From CAJQQK01 sp051010015 (GTDB lineage Bacteria; Pseudomonadota; Alphaproteobacteria; Rhizobiales; Hyphomicrobiaceae): 64,000 nucleotides of DNA. Shown here piece after piece: positions 26,352-34,840 of the stretch. The position numbers and the translations under genes are program-made. The number at the start of each line of letters is the position of its first letter. Position 1 is the first letter of the stretch. The stretch lies in contig JBPCVZ010000098.1 in assembly GCA_051010015.1 (NCBI GenBank), positions 1-64,000 on the forward strand. The letters are read 5' to 3'. The notes below the pieces were generated by a model. That model made no database searches. It was given only the letters and a program-made list of their open reading frames with translations, and was not told the DNA's origin.

Positions 26352-27809
26352 CTAGATCGATGGGTTCTTCGAAATGAAGTGAAACCCTTTGATTGTCGGC
26401 CGGTTTGCAAGTTCCCGCACCAGTGTGAGCAAGGGTGTTTCCATCACCGGATAGTCCGTGTTGATTGGTCCGGCTTCCTTGAGAGCACGGTATTGCTGAT
26501 CGTCGTAGAAGGCGGCCAGCAGCAGATCATCGTCATTTGCGAACGGTCCACGGGAAGCGCGCAGGCGTTTGAGCGCAGGCGGCACCAGCGCGCCCGGGCG
26601 CTCGGTGATCGGTTCGGTCCCGCGTGTGATCTTGTCGTAAAGATTGGGCTCGATCGTTCCGGCAATTTCTCCGTAGCCGCCGCGAACATACAGGCGGACT
26701 TCGTCGGGAACGGTGTCGTAGCGCGCCTTGCCCTGGTCGCGTCCCATGACATTGAGGATCGCCATCGTGACGATGTACTGCGCGAACGGACTGATCACGA
26801 TCGGATAGCCAAGGTCCATGCGAACGCGACCGGCCTCTTCGAGGATTTCCTCCAGGCGGTCCGCGATGCCGATGGTCTCGAGCTGGTAGGCCAGATTCGA
26901 CACCATGCCGCCGGCACATTGGTGGTGGTAGTGGAACTCATCGTATTCATTTGGCGTGCCGACCGGCTTGTCCTCCTTTTCGGCAATATACGCCAATCGT
27001 TCTGCAACTTCGTTGATTGGTGCGAGATCAATATCGACATCGTAGCCGCGTCGCCGACAATTGGCGGTGAAAAGTTCGGTCGGGCTGTGGGAAACGCCAT
27101 TGGCAAGCGTCGACGTGGCAGTATGGACGACGTCGACACCATGTTCGACGGCTTGCAGCACGACATAGGGAGCGAGGCCGGAATTGCAGTGCGTGTGGAT
27201 CTGCAGGGGCATCTCACCGATCGCTTCCTTGATCGCCGGGACGAGCGTGGCAACGCGTTCCGGCCGCAGCAAACCGCTTGCATCCTTTATGAACACGGCG
27301 TCGACGCCGTGCGTGACGAGCTCTTTGGCCTTGCCGACATAGTAGGCGTCGGTGTGGACGGGACTGTACGTATAGGCGAGGCCGCCAACGACGTAGAGGC
27401 CATGCCGCTTGGCCGTTTTTATCGGAATTTCGAGATTGCGCATGTCGTTGAGCGCATCGTAGGGCGTGTGGTAGCGCATACCGTTGGCGGCGAAGCGCTC
27501 CGCGGCAAGCTGCACGACATCGTCGGCGAAGAACTCGAAGGTAAAGAGGCTTTGCCCGCGTGTATGAATAATGAGCGGTGTTTTGGTGATCCACTTGTTC
27601 AGTATGCGCATCCGCTCCCACGGATCTTCGCGCAGGTAACGCACCATGACATCAAACACGGCGCCGCCGACGAGATCGATGGCCTCAAAGCCCGCCTCGT
27701 CGAGACGCGGCGCGATTTCCTTCATCATCGCCGTGGTCATGCGCGTTGCCCAAAGGCATTGATGGGCATCGCGCAGTGTGACATCGATCAATCGGATTGT
27801 GCGTCCCAA
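26352..27809 (-). CDS. oadA: OadA-type carboxyltransferase, first paralogue
   Basis: 485 residues from a TTG at 27809 that directly follows the accC stop (TAATTG) and gives the family N-terminus GRTIRLIDVTLRDAHQ. It is a DRE-TIM metallolyase barrel plus conserved carboxylase domain, as in oxaloacetate decarboxylase alpha or pyruvate carboxylase subunit B, without a biotinyl domain. Metal and active-site residues: Asp in DVTLRDAHQ, Lys175 in FIKDASG (the lysine that is carboxylated in this family), and His205/His207 in HTHCNSG. The Thr that usually precedes PTSQ is Ser in VISPFAQ. Together with accC and the separate accB it should transfer CO2 to or from a 2-oxo acid; the acceptor is unknown. 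Confidence 0.87.
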   Translation of the reverse strand: MGRTIRLIDVTLRDAHQCLWATRMTTAMMKEIAPRLDEAGFEAIDLVGGAVFDVMVRYLREDPWERMRILNKWITKTPLIIHTRGQSLFTFEFFADDVVQLAAERFAANGMRYHTPYDALNDMRNLEIPIKTAKRHGLYVVGGLAYTYSPVHTDAYYVGKAKELVTHGVDAVFIKDASGLLRPERVATLVPAIKEAIGEMPLQIHTHCNSGLAPYVVLQAVEHGVDVVHTATSTLANGVSHSPTELFTANCRRRGYDVDIDLAPINEVAERLAYIAEKEDKPVGTPNEYDEFHYHHQCAGGMVSNLAYQLETIGIADRLEEILEEAGRVRMDLGYPIVISPFAQYIVTMAILNVMGRDQGKARYDTVPDEVRLYVRGGYGEIAGTIEPNLYDKITRGTEPITERPGALVPPALKRLRASRGPFANDDDLLLAAFYDDQQYRALKEAGPINTDYPVMETPLLTLVRELANRPTIKGFHFISKNPSI

Positions 27810-29177
27810 TTAGCTGCCCTTTTTGCTGAAACGGTCCAAGAACACACGCTCCACCCAACGCGTGTCGATCCGGCTTGAAATGAAGTCTGGATCGTCTACG
27901 AGAGCACGATGAAACGGCCGAAGTGTCGAAGCGCCGGTGATTTCGAACGTGTCGAGTGCGCCACGGGCGCGTTCGAGGGCGGCAGAACGGTCAACGTCGT
28001 GCACGATAAGCTTGGCAATCATCGAGTCGTAGAATGGCGGAATCTCGATGCCCTGATAGACGAAGCTGTCGACGCGAATACCTTTGCCTTGCGGCGGGCG
28101 CCAAGTCGTGACGCGACCGGGTGACGGTCGGAAGTTCTGCGTCGCATCCTCGGCATTGATGCGGAACTCGATGGCATGTCCACCGGGCCAGTCCGACTCT
28201 TGCGGCACTGACAATGGTTCCCCGAGGGCGACTCGCAGTTGCTCGACGATCAGGTCATGACCGATGCGCAACTCGGTAACCGGGTGCTCTACCTGAATGC
28301 GGGTATTCATCTCGATGAAAAAGAACTGACGAGCGCTCTCGTCGAAAATGAACTCGACGGTGCCGGCACCCTGATAGCCGACACCCTCGGCGAGCTTGAC
28401 CGACGCATCAAGCAGCGCTGAGCGTTCGTCATCCGACAGCACTGGCGAAGGGCTTTCTTCCACTAGTTTCTGATGCCTTCGCTGTGTCGTGCAATCGCGT
28501 TCCCCGAGATGGCGTACCGTACCGTGCGTATCACCGAAAATCTGCACTTCGAGATGGCGCACAACCGGGAAATAGCGCTCCAGATAGATCGCCGGATCGC
28601 CGAATGCTTCGCTCGCCTCCTGCGTCGCTTGATTGAACAATCCGGTGAATTGAGTCGCCTCTTCGACAACCCGCATGCCGCGCCCGCCACCGCCTGCGCT
28701 GGCCTTGAGCAGCAATGGGTACCCGATTGCGCTGGCCGCCTCGACCGCTTCATCGGCAGTCGTGAACGTGCTGGCAGATCCCGGAACGATCGGGACGTCG
28801 TAGTGCTCGGCCGTCGCACGTGCCTGCGCCTTGTCCCCCATCGTACGGATGCACTCCGGAGACGGGCCAACAAAGACCAGGTCTTCGCGCGCGCATCGCT
28901 CGGCGAATGTGGCGTTTTCGGCAAGGAAACCGTAACCAGGATAGACAAGTGTGCATGAGGTCTTTCGTGCCACGTGCAACAGCGCGTCGACGTTGAGATA
29001 GCTGTGTCGGCTGGGCGGCGGTCCGATGCAGATGGCTTCATCCGCCATTAGCACGTGTGGAGCCGAACGGTCGGCCGCCGAATAGACCGCGACACTCTCA
29101 AGCCCTAGCGCCTGACAGGCACGGATTGCGCGAATCGCAATCTCTCCCCGGTTGGCAATCAATACTCGTTGGCGCAT
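27810..29177 (-). CDS. accC: Biotin carboxylase
   Basis: 455 residues from ATG 29177, giving the standard start RQRVLIANRGEIAIRAIRACQ; an open extension of 50 codons upstream has no family similarity. ATP-grasp features include KASAGGGGRGMRVV, GERDCTTQRRHQKLVEESPS and EMNTRIQVEHPVTE. It carboxylates biotin on a carrier protein using ATP and bicarbonate. The next gene, an OadA-type carboxyltransferase, starts with no spacing, and the carrier gene is divergent 163 bases away. This arrangement implies a dedicated carboxylase, not the housekeeping acetyl-CoA carboxylase, whose accC normally follows accB on the same strand. Confidence 0.9.
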   Translation of the reverse strand: MRQRVLIANRGEIAIRAIRACQALGLESVAVYSAADRSAPHVLMADEAICIGPPPSRHSYLNVDALLHVARKTSCTLVYPGYGFLAENATFAERCAREDLVFVGPSPECIRTMGDKAQARATAEHYDVPIVPGSASTFTTADEAVEAASAIGYPLLLKASAGGGGRGMRVVEEATQFTGLFNQATQEASEAFGDPAIYLERYFPVVRHLEVQIFGDTHGTVRHLGERDCTTQRRHQKLVEESPSPVLSDDERSALLDASVKLAEGVGYQGAGTVEFIFDESARQFFFIEMNTRIQVEHPVTELRIGHDLIVEQLRVALGEPLSVPQESDWPGGHAIEFRINAEDATQNFRPSPGRVTTWRPPQGKGIRVDSFVYQGIEIPPFYDSMIAKLIVHDVDRSAALERARGALDTFEITGASTLRPFHRALVDDPDFISSRIDTRWVERVFLDRFSKKGS

Positions 29178-29340
29178 GCGCTGGTCATGTTTGTTGGCGG
29201 GCTCGGACGAACTGGCAGACAGTTGGCGAGCTTGGATATTGGCAGGCTGAGGAGCGCTGTGCAATTGTATCAAGCATGGCAATGCGCCTATGGTTCTGAT
29301 ATTCGGCCCGGCGGGGAACGGCAACACGGAAGGTCATCGC
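29178..29340. promoter_or_regulatory. Divergent region between accC and accB
   Basis: 163 bases between the leftward biotin carboxylase and rightward carrier protein genes. It must hold promoters for both units. The open frames that extend accC and accB into it show no family similarity. No operator was recognised. Confidence 0.4.
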
Positions 29341-29835
29341 ATGACGTTAACGTTCAAGGAAGTGTCCGAGATCATGAAGATCATCGACGCCTCTGAATGC
29401 GAAGAGGTTGTGTTGGAGTTGGAAGGCATGAAGCTTGTCGTGCGCCGCGGCGCAACCGCCAATGCTGGCGTGCCGGTTGCGGCCTCCGTCGCGCCCCCCG
29501 CTGCCACGGCGACGCCGTCAGTCCAGGCCGTTGGCCCGGTACCGGGCGAAGCCGCGCAGCAACCCGCTCCGATTGCCGTCGAAGCCAGCGCAGAGGGTGT
29601 TCAGGTGCGCGCGCCGATGGTCGGATCGTTCTATCGGCGACCGTCACCGGACCAGCCGCCGTTCGTCGAAATTGGTTCCAAGGTGAAGGCGGGCGACCCG
29701 CTCTGTCTCATCGAGGTCATGAAGCTCTACACCACCATCGAGGCGACGGTGGCCGGCACGGTCAAACAGATTGCTGCCGAGGATGCCGGGCTCGTCGAAT
29801 TCGATCAATTGCTGTTCGTGATAGCACCGGACTGA
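29341..29835 (+). CDS. accB: Biotin carboxyl carrier protein (AccB-like)
   Basis: 164 residues from ATG 29341, with GGAAGG upstream. The N-terminal helical part (FKEVSEIMKIIDASECEEVVLELEG) resembles AccB, then an Ala/Pro-rich linker (about residues 45-85) leads to the biotinyl domain APMVGSFYRRPSPD. The biotin lysine is Lys128 in E-V-M-K-L-Y, where the usual AccB sequence is E-A-M-K-M. Its own strand and promoter separate it from accC, but the cluster suggests it carries CO2 from AccC to one or both OadA-type enzymes, which lack their own biotinyl domain. It ends 40 bases from the convergent larA-like gene. Confidence 0.87.
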   Translation: MTLTFKEVSEIMKIIDASECEEVVLELEGMKLVVRRGATANAGVPVAASVAPPAATATPSVQAVGPVPGEAAQQPAPIAVEASAEGVQVRAPMVGSFYRRPSPDQPPFVEIGSKVKAGDPLCLIEVMKLYTTIEATVAGTVKQIAAEDAGLVEFDQLLFVIAPD

Positions 29836-29875
29836 GTGCAACCCGGCGCGTCGGCAGCTGCATCTCGCAAGGTTC

Positions 29876-31270
29876 CTACTGACCGTTCACCCTGAATTTG
29901 AAAGGGCGCCGGCTCCAGTAGGTTGGCGCGACGACCGTCACCGGCTCCCGGCCGACGATCCGCGTCGCCTGCTGCCAAGCATGGTCGAAATCGCGCGCCG
30001 GCGAAATGCCGAGCCGGCGAAACAGGCCGGGATTTTCGGTGCCGGCCAGAATGACCTTCGATGCCCGGCTCAGCATGTAGTCGCACGAATACATCAGCCA
30101 GAACGGGTGGATCGGGTGGTAGGCATGCGCGTGGCGGTATTGCTCAAGATAGGTTTTGTTCGCTGCAACCGACGATTGGAACTTTGACAACTCCGATATA
30201 TCCGACACCTGATCGAATAGCTCCATGACCTCTCGCGTCGACGCATAAGTAGCTTCGTCGTACTCTCCCGTTGAAGGATTGAGCCCAATGATCACGCCGC
30301 CTTCGCGCAGCACGTGGTCTCCGAGCCAGACGCGCGGCGGATAGCCCATGCCGATCGCCGCAATGAGCGGGTTGTTGGCGCTGCCATAGGCGAAGGCGGC
30401 GGGCAGGCCGAGGACAAGCACATCGGCTTGCGGGACGTCGACGATGCTGAAGGCGTCGGCCGCGGCCCAGGCCGGCTCCTCGAGTTCGGGCGAGTAGCCG
30501 GCAAAGATGTTGTTGATCGTGCCGCCAGTGCCGCCAATCCAATTGATGTAGAATATCCGCTTTCCCGTCTGCTGTTCGATTTGGGCGTTGATCTCCGCTT
30601 TCAACTGGCGAAAGTACATCGCACGATGGTCACCGGTCGTGGTCTTTGGGTGATTGACGACGCGATGGTTGTGATGCGAAGCAATCGAACGCGTTGAGGC
30701 AAGGCCGATGGCGGCGCCGGTGCCGGTGTATCCACCCCAACTGTGGGCGACGACCTGGCCGACATAGATCATGAGGTCGGCTTCGAGAAAGCGGCGATTG
30801 TGGTCAACGATTGCGCCCCCCGGCGTCTGGCCGAGATCCTTGAGCTCGGCCGGATCGAGACAGTCGTGGTTGGTGACCTGCCCGCTTGGATGGAACGCGT
30901 CGAAGATCTCGTTGCCCAAGAAATTGCGCAACTCGGCATCGGTCCATTTCTTATGATTGCCGTTGGCGGAAATGAACACGATGTCGTCTTTGGCAATGCC
31001 CCACTCGAGCAGCTTGTTGACGAGAACACCGAGAATTCGTTGCCAAGGCGGTGGGGGCTTGGTTGGATCATCATGGCCGATGGCAACTGTCATGCCCGGC
31101 TTGATCAACGACCGGAGCGAGGGCGCGCCATGGGGAGAGCTGAGCGCGGCTTCGAGCAGTGCCACGGGATCCGGATGGACGGGCGGGTCTTGAAACTCCG
31201 CAACGACAGCACTGTCAGGCAGGTCAACGGTGATCTTGTCCGCACCGAAATCGATATCGACGTGTTTCAT
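29876..31270 (-). CDS. LarA/DUF2088-family protein with altered cofactor site
   Basis: 464 residues with the LarA (nickel-dependent lactate racemase) N-domain. Matched by eye to LarA spacing: D68-P-T-K71 for Asp72/Arg75, His106, His176 and His202 for His108, His174 and His200. The position of Lys184, which tethers the nickel pincer nucleotide, falls at Ala186 in the G-Y-T-G-T-G-A-A stretch. Family members racemise or epimerise 2-hydroxy acids; without the lysine the cofactor might bind non-covalently or the activity may differ. No LarB, LarC or LarE gene is in the window. It follows the second oadA by 24 bases on the same strand. Confidence 0.75.
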   Translation of the reverse strand: MKHVDIDFGADKITVDLPDSAVVAEFQDPPVHPDPVALLEAALSSPHGAPSLRSLIKPGMTVAIGHDDPTKPPPPWQRILGVLVNKLLEWGIAKDDIVFISANGNHKKWTDAELRNFLGNEIFDAFHPSGQVTNHDCLDPAELKDLGQTPGGAIVDHNRRFLEADLMIYVGQVVAHSWGGYTGTGAAIGLASTRSIASHHNHRVVNHPKTTTGDHRAMYFRQLKAEINAQIEQQTGKRIFYINWIGGTGGTINNIFAGYSPELEEPAWAAADAFSIVDVPQADVLVLGLPAAFAYGSANNPLIAAIGMGYPPRVWLGDHVLREGGVIIGLNPSTGEYDEATYASTREVMELFDQVSDISELSKFQSSVAANKTYLEQYRHAHAYHPIHPFWLMYSCDYMLSRASKVILAGTENPGLFRRLGISPARDFDHAWQQATRIVGREPVTVVAPTYWSRRPFKFRVNGQ

Positions 31271-31294
31271 AGGATCGTTCCGCGTTCGATGATG

Positions 31295-32749
31295 TCAGCT
31301 ATTGTAGTGGAATCTGAACCCAGGCTTCTCGACGCTGACCATGGTTTTCGCTGGTTGTTTGTTCAGCTCCTTGATCAAATGCAGCACTGGCGATCCAACC
31401 ACGCTGAACGCTTGCGTATCAATCGTGCCACTGATGGCGGTATCGACCAATTCCTTGTCGAAGAAGTAGCGGAGCAACCGTTCGTCGTCTGAAATGCTGG
31501 GATATAGCTTGCGTAGTTTCGGCACCACCGGTTCGAGATGCGGTGGTGTGAGCGCCACCTCCTTCGGTCCGCGCTCGACGATTTTGTCGAGCACATCAGG
31601 TGCGATCGGGGCGAGCAGCCTGCCATAGTAGCCGAGCGCATATTTCTTCATCTCGAGCGGCACGATGTCATAGCGCTCTCCGCGCACGACATTGAGGGTC
31701 GCTTGGACGCCGATCAGTTGGGCAAATGGGGTCACCTGTATGGGGTAGCCGAGTTCAGCGATCACGCGGGTACTTTCCTCGAGCACTTCAGGTAGCCTGT
31801 CGCCAAGGCCGGCAGCATCGAGCTGTGCCTTGAGGTTCGAGTGAACGCCGCCGGGAATCTGGTGGCCCATGAACGACGCATCGAAATCGCGTGGCGCGCC
31901 GCGCGGTTTGCCGGTTGTCTCGGCGACGGCGTCGAGATGCACGCTGATTTCGGCGATGAGTGCATCGTCGATGTCGACGTCGTAACCCGCGTACCGCAGG
32001 TTTCGCACGGTCGTTGTCACGGACGGCGGGGCGTTGGCATCGGCCAGCGGCGGCACGGAAGTGTAGAGATGATCGACACCGAGATCGATAGATTCGAGAT
32101 ACGTCTGCTGACACAGCCCGATCAGCCCGTGACTGTGCAGGCCAAAAGGCATGTCTCCCATTTCCTGGCTGATGGCTGGCACAAGCGTACGCGCGCGTTC
32201 CGCGGTAAGAATGCCGCCGGTATCCTCGATCATGAGTTTGTCAACGCCGATGTCGTCGATGAATTCACGCGCCTTTGACGCATACAACTCGTCGCTGTGG
32301 ACCGGGCTGAGGCTGTAGGTCAGCCATCCTGTCACCTCGGCTCCCAATTTGCGCGCATGGCGGATCGCTGGTGCAATGTTGCCAAGATCATGGAGGCCGT
32401 CGAAGGCGACGAACTTGGTTATGCCGTTCGCGAACAACCGCTCGGCCCAAAGTTCGCTCAGATCATCGGGAACCATGTCGAAGCCGAGCACACACTTGGA
32501 CCGGAACAACGCCTGCATCGGCGTTCGCGTGATGCGCTCGGAAAGCAGCCGGAGCCGTTGCCAAGGATTCTCACCAAGATAGCGGACGCATGCATCGAAC
32601 TGAACGGCGCCGACGACTTCAACCACGTCGAAGCCGGCGCGATCCAGCCGCTCGGCGGCGGGTAGCATCATCGGCGTCGTCATGCGGGTTGCCCAAAGGC
32701 ACTGCTGCGCGTCGCGAAAGGTCGTATCAACCAAACCAATCCGCTTCAT
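31295..32749 (-). CDS. OadA-type carboxyltransferase, second paralogue with Lys-to-Glu change
   Basis: 484 residues from ATG 32749; the frame is open to 33487, but that part overlaps dctM. The start KRIGLVDTTFRDAQQCLWATRM aligns with the first paralogue without gaps up to at least residue 210. The HSH pair (205, 207) is kept and the Thr of VTPFAQ is kept, but Lys175 is Glu (MIEDTGG, codon 32225-32227). That lysine is normally carboxylated, binds the metal and is needed for carboxyl transfer. The protein might be a structural partner of the first copy, or use Glu as a mimic of the carboxylated lysine in a different lyase reaction. It is co-transcribed with the LarA-like gene. Confidence 0.83.
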   Translation of the reverse strand: MKRIGLVDTTFRDAQQCLWATRMTTPMMLPAAERLDRAGFDVVEVVGAVQFDACVRYLGENPWQRLRLLSERITRTPMQALFRSKCVLGFDMVPDDLSELWAERLFANGITKFVAFDGLHDLGNIAPAIRHARKLGAEVTGWLTYSLSPVHSDELYASKAREFIDDIGVDKLMIEDTGGILTAERARTLVPAISQEMGDMPFGLHSHGLIGLCQQTYLESIDLGVDHLYTSVPPLADANAPPSVTTTVRNLRYAGYDVDIDDALIAEISVHLDAVAETTGKPRGAPRDFDASFMGHQIPGGVHSNLKAQLDAAGLGDRLPEVLEESTRVIAELGYPIQVTPFAQLIGVQATLNVVRGERYDIVPLEMKKYALGYYGRLLAPIAPDVLDKIVERGPKEVALTPPHLEPVVPKLRKLYPSISDDERLLRYFFDKELVDTAISGTIDTQAFSVVGSPVLHLIKELNKQPAKTMVSVEKPGFRFHYNS

Positions 32750-32899
32750 GATTTGAGGTCCTCGGCAGCAAACGTCCAGGCCGGCAAGTGCCGGTTTCAT
32801 TGGACCGGTGGTTGTCCATCTATTAAAGATAACCACAGACGGAAAGACGTTGAAAGATGGCCTGAGTGACATCGGGGCGCTGCAAACGAGGGGAGGTCT
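32750..32899. promoter_or_regulatory. Divergent region between second oadA and dctM
   Basis: 150 bases with leftward and rightward genes on either side, so promoters for the oadA-larA unit and the TRAP permease unit are expected. This ties expression of the transporter to the carboxylase genes. No operator or riboswitch was recognised. Confidence 0.4.
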
Positions 32900-34189
32900 A
32901 TGGAAAGCATCATCCTGCTTCTGGCTTTGGTCGTCCTGATTCTTCTCGGATCGCCGATCGGTTTCACCCTGATCCTCTTGCCGACAATATATGTGCTGAT
33001 CACCGATGCGGCACCGCTCACGCTCATTCCGTTCAAGATGTTTGACGCGATCGATTCGATCCCGCTGACCGCAATCCCGTTCTTCATGCTGACCGGCGAA
33101 CTGATGACCAGCGCGACGATTACCGATCGGTTGGTTGAATTGAGCCGACGCATGATCGGGCGTATGCGCGGCAGTCTTGCCCAGGTCAACGTGCTGGTCA
33201 GCATGTTCTTTGCCGGCATGAACGGCTCGGTCGTCGCAGATGCTGCAACTGTCGGTTCGCTCTTGATACCCGCCATGAAACGCGCCGGTTATCCGTCCGC
33301 ATTTGCGGCCGCGATTACGGCTGTGAGTGGAACGATTGGGGGGATCATTCCGCCCAGCATCGCGATGATCATTCTGGCGAATGCCGGTGGCATCTCGGTT
33401 GGCGCGTTGTTTGCGGCCGGGATCGTTCCGGGCCTTCTGATCGGTTTCACGTTGATGTTCATCAACTGGACATTGGCAGTGCGCCATGGCTATGAGCGCA
33501 GCGAAGAAGCCTTTAGTTTCGGCGCGCTCGGCAAGGCGGCTGGCGCGGCATCGTTTGCGTTGATTATCCCGATCGTGTTGGTTGGTTCGGTGGTTGGCGG
33601 CATCGCCGGCGTCGTCGAGGCCGGCGCCATTACCGCGACAACCGCACTGATCGTCGGGCTGTTCATTTATCGCACGATCACCTGGACGAACTGTAAGGGT
33701 GCTTTTGTGCGCGCCTTCCGGACCAGCGCTTCCGTCTTCATTATCATCGCTGCGGCGGGCCCGTTCAGCTGGCTGCTGACCTCCCTCGGTGCCATCAAGG
33801 AACTAGAAACATGGTTGCTGACGTTCAAGGATGATCCGCTGCTCTTTGCGTTCGTCATCGTAGCGTTCATCTATATTCTCGGGATGATCATGGATGCTGC
33901 CGCGAATATCATCGTCGTCGGTCCGGTGTTGATCCAGGTGATGGTCGCAGCAGGCTATCCTGAAGTCCAGGCAGCCATGGTCTGTGTCGTTGGGTTCCTG
34001 ATTGGCACGGTGACGCCTCCGCTCGGCGTTGCGTATTTCACGACCGCCGCGATCGCCAAAGCCAGCCTTGAAAATGTCGCGCTTGCGATGTTGCCGTATC
34101 TGCTGGCCCTGTTTGGCTTGTTGTTCCTATTGGTCGTCGTGCCGGATGTGACGATGTGGTTGCCCGGCGTGTTGGGCTTCGTCAAATAG
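32900..34189 (+). CDS. dctM: TRAP transporter large permease DctM
   Basis: 429 residues, hydrophobic throughout with about 11-12 membrane segments. ALVVLILLGSPIGF, MFFAGMNGSVVADAATVG, SGTIGGIIPPSIAMII and VGFLIGTVTPPLGVAYF are standard DctM signatures. A strong GGGGAGG site precedes the ATG. It forms the ion-coupled membrane channel with DctQ (13 bases downstream), using a periplasmic DctP protein. The M-before-Q order and the position beside the carboxylase/LarA genes suggest uptake of an organic acid such as a hydroxy or oxo acid; the ligand is not shown by the sequence. Confidence 0.92.
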   Translation: MESIILLLALVVLILLGSPIGFTLILLPTIYVLITDAAPLTLIPFKMFDAIDSIPLTAIPFFMLTGELMTSATITDRLVELSRRMIGRMRGSLAQVNVLVSMFFAGMNGSVVADAATVGSLLIPAMKRAGYPSAFAAAITAVSGTIGGIIPPSIAMIILANAGGISVGALFAAGIVPGLLIGFTLMFINWTLAVRHGYERSEEAFSFGALGKAAGAASFALIIPIVLVGSVVGGIAGVVEAGAITATTALIVGLFIYRTITWTNCKGAFVRAFRTSASVFIIIAAAGPFSWLLTSLGAIKELETWLLTFKDDPLLFAFVIVAFIYILGMIMDAAANIIVVGPVLIQVMVAAGYPEVQAAMVCVVGFLIGTVTPPLGVAYFTTAAIAKASLENVALAMLPYLLALFGLLFLLVVVPDVTMWLPGVLGFVK

Positions 34190-34202
34190 CTGGAGCTGAC
34201 GG

Positions 34203-34763
34203 ATGGTCGATTTTCTCGTCGCGATTGACAAATGGTATCGCAATATCTTGGCCGGGATCTGCATGCTCGCACTGTTCTTGATGGTGGCCTTTACGGTCTA
34301 CACGGTGTTCATGCGCTATGTGTTTTGGGACCCGCCGGTGTGGGGCGACCTGATGACCGTCCTGAGTAATATTTGGCTGGTCTTCATCGCGCTCGCATTG
34401 ACGGTCCGGGAGAAAGAGCACATCGCGCTCGATTTCCTCTATACGCGCCTGCCGTTGTTCTGGGGCTTCGTGATTCAGTTGTTGTGGGCCATCATAATAT
34501 TCGCGCTTGGTCTCGTGATCTGCATTTATGGTTATGAGGCGGCCATCACGAACTTCGGTAAGTACTGGGAGATGTGGTACTTCGCATGGCAGGACGGCGG
34601 TTTTGTCTTCAAGCCGAACTATATGCCCAAGAGTTACCCGATGATGATCCTGCCGTTGGCCGGCGGCTTGATTGCTTTTTCAGCACTGGTTTCCGGCCTT
34701 GAAGACATCTTTCGCTATCGCAACGGCACCTTCACGGTGGCAGCCGGCAGTTCAAGCGGCTGA
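34203..34763 (+). CDS. dctQ: TRAP transporter small permease DctQ
   Basis: 186 residues with four predicted membrane segments (starting near residues 15, 55, 90 and 145). The motif LTVREKEHIALDFLYTRLP is the usual DctQ R-x-x-x-H-I-x-x-D/E pattern. GGAG lies eight bases before the ATG. It should assemble with DctM upstream. An insertion between the third and fourth segments (about residues 118-143, Trp/Tyr-rich) is longer than in the shortest DctQ proteins. Transcription probably ends in the hairpin at 34789-34817. Confidence 0.88.
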   Translation: MVDFLVAIDKWYRNILAGICMLALFLMVAFTVYTVFMRYVFWDPPVWGDLMTVLSNIWLVFIALALTVREKEHIALDFLYTRLPLFWGFVIQLLWAIIIFALGLVICIYGYEAAITNFGKYWEMWYFAWQDGGFVFKPNYMPKSYPMMILPLAGGLIAFSALVSGLEDIFRYRNGTFTVAAGSSSG

Positions 34764-34785
34764 ATTGGCGCCCGCCTCAGTTGGC

Positions 34786-34820
34786 AAAAAATTGGGGGCC
34801 AACCCGGCCCCCAATTTCAT
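34786..34820. terminator. Bidirectional rho-independent terminator
   Basis: A perfect 12-bp stem (34789-34800 with 34806-34817) around a five-base loop AACCC; the arms are AAATTGGGGGCC and GGCCCCCAATTT. On the minus strand the stem is followed by a run of six T, a textbook terminator for dctP; rightward the tail is TTTCATTT, adequate for dctQ. It sits between the convergent ends of dctQ and dctP. Confidence 0.88.
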
Positions 34821-34840
34821 TTCACTCTGGCTGAACGCTG

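Noticed and set aside
26379..27878. 499-codon open frame on the plus strand opposite oadA and part of accC
   Set aside because: It is the antisense of a well-conserved carboxyltransferase gene; its translation has no family motif and the long open frame follows from the codon pattern of the real gene.
30743..31492. 249-codon plus-strand frame opposite the LarA-like gene
   Set aside because: Antisense of the LarA-family gene; the minus-strand protein has recognisable motifs and the plus-strand one does not.
32750..33487. 246-residue N-terminal extension of the second carboxyltransferase
   Set aside because: It is the antisense of dctM; the family start is the ATG at 32749.
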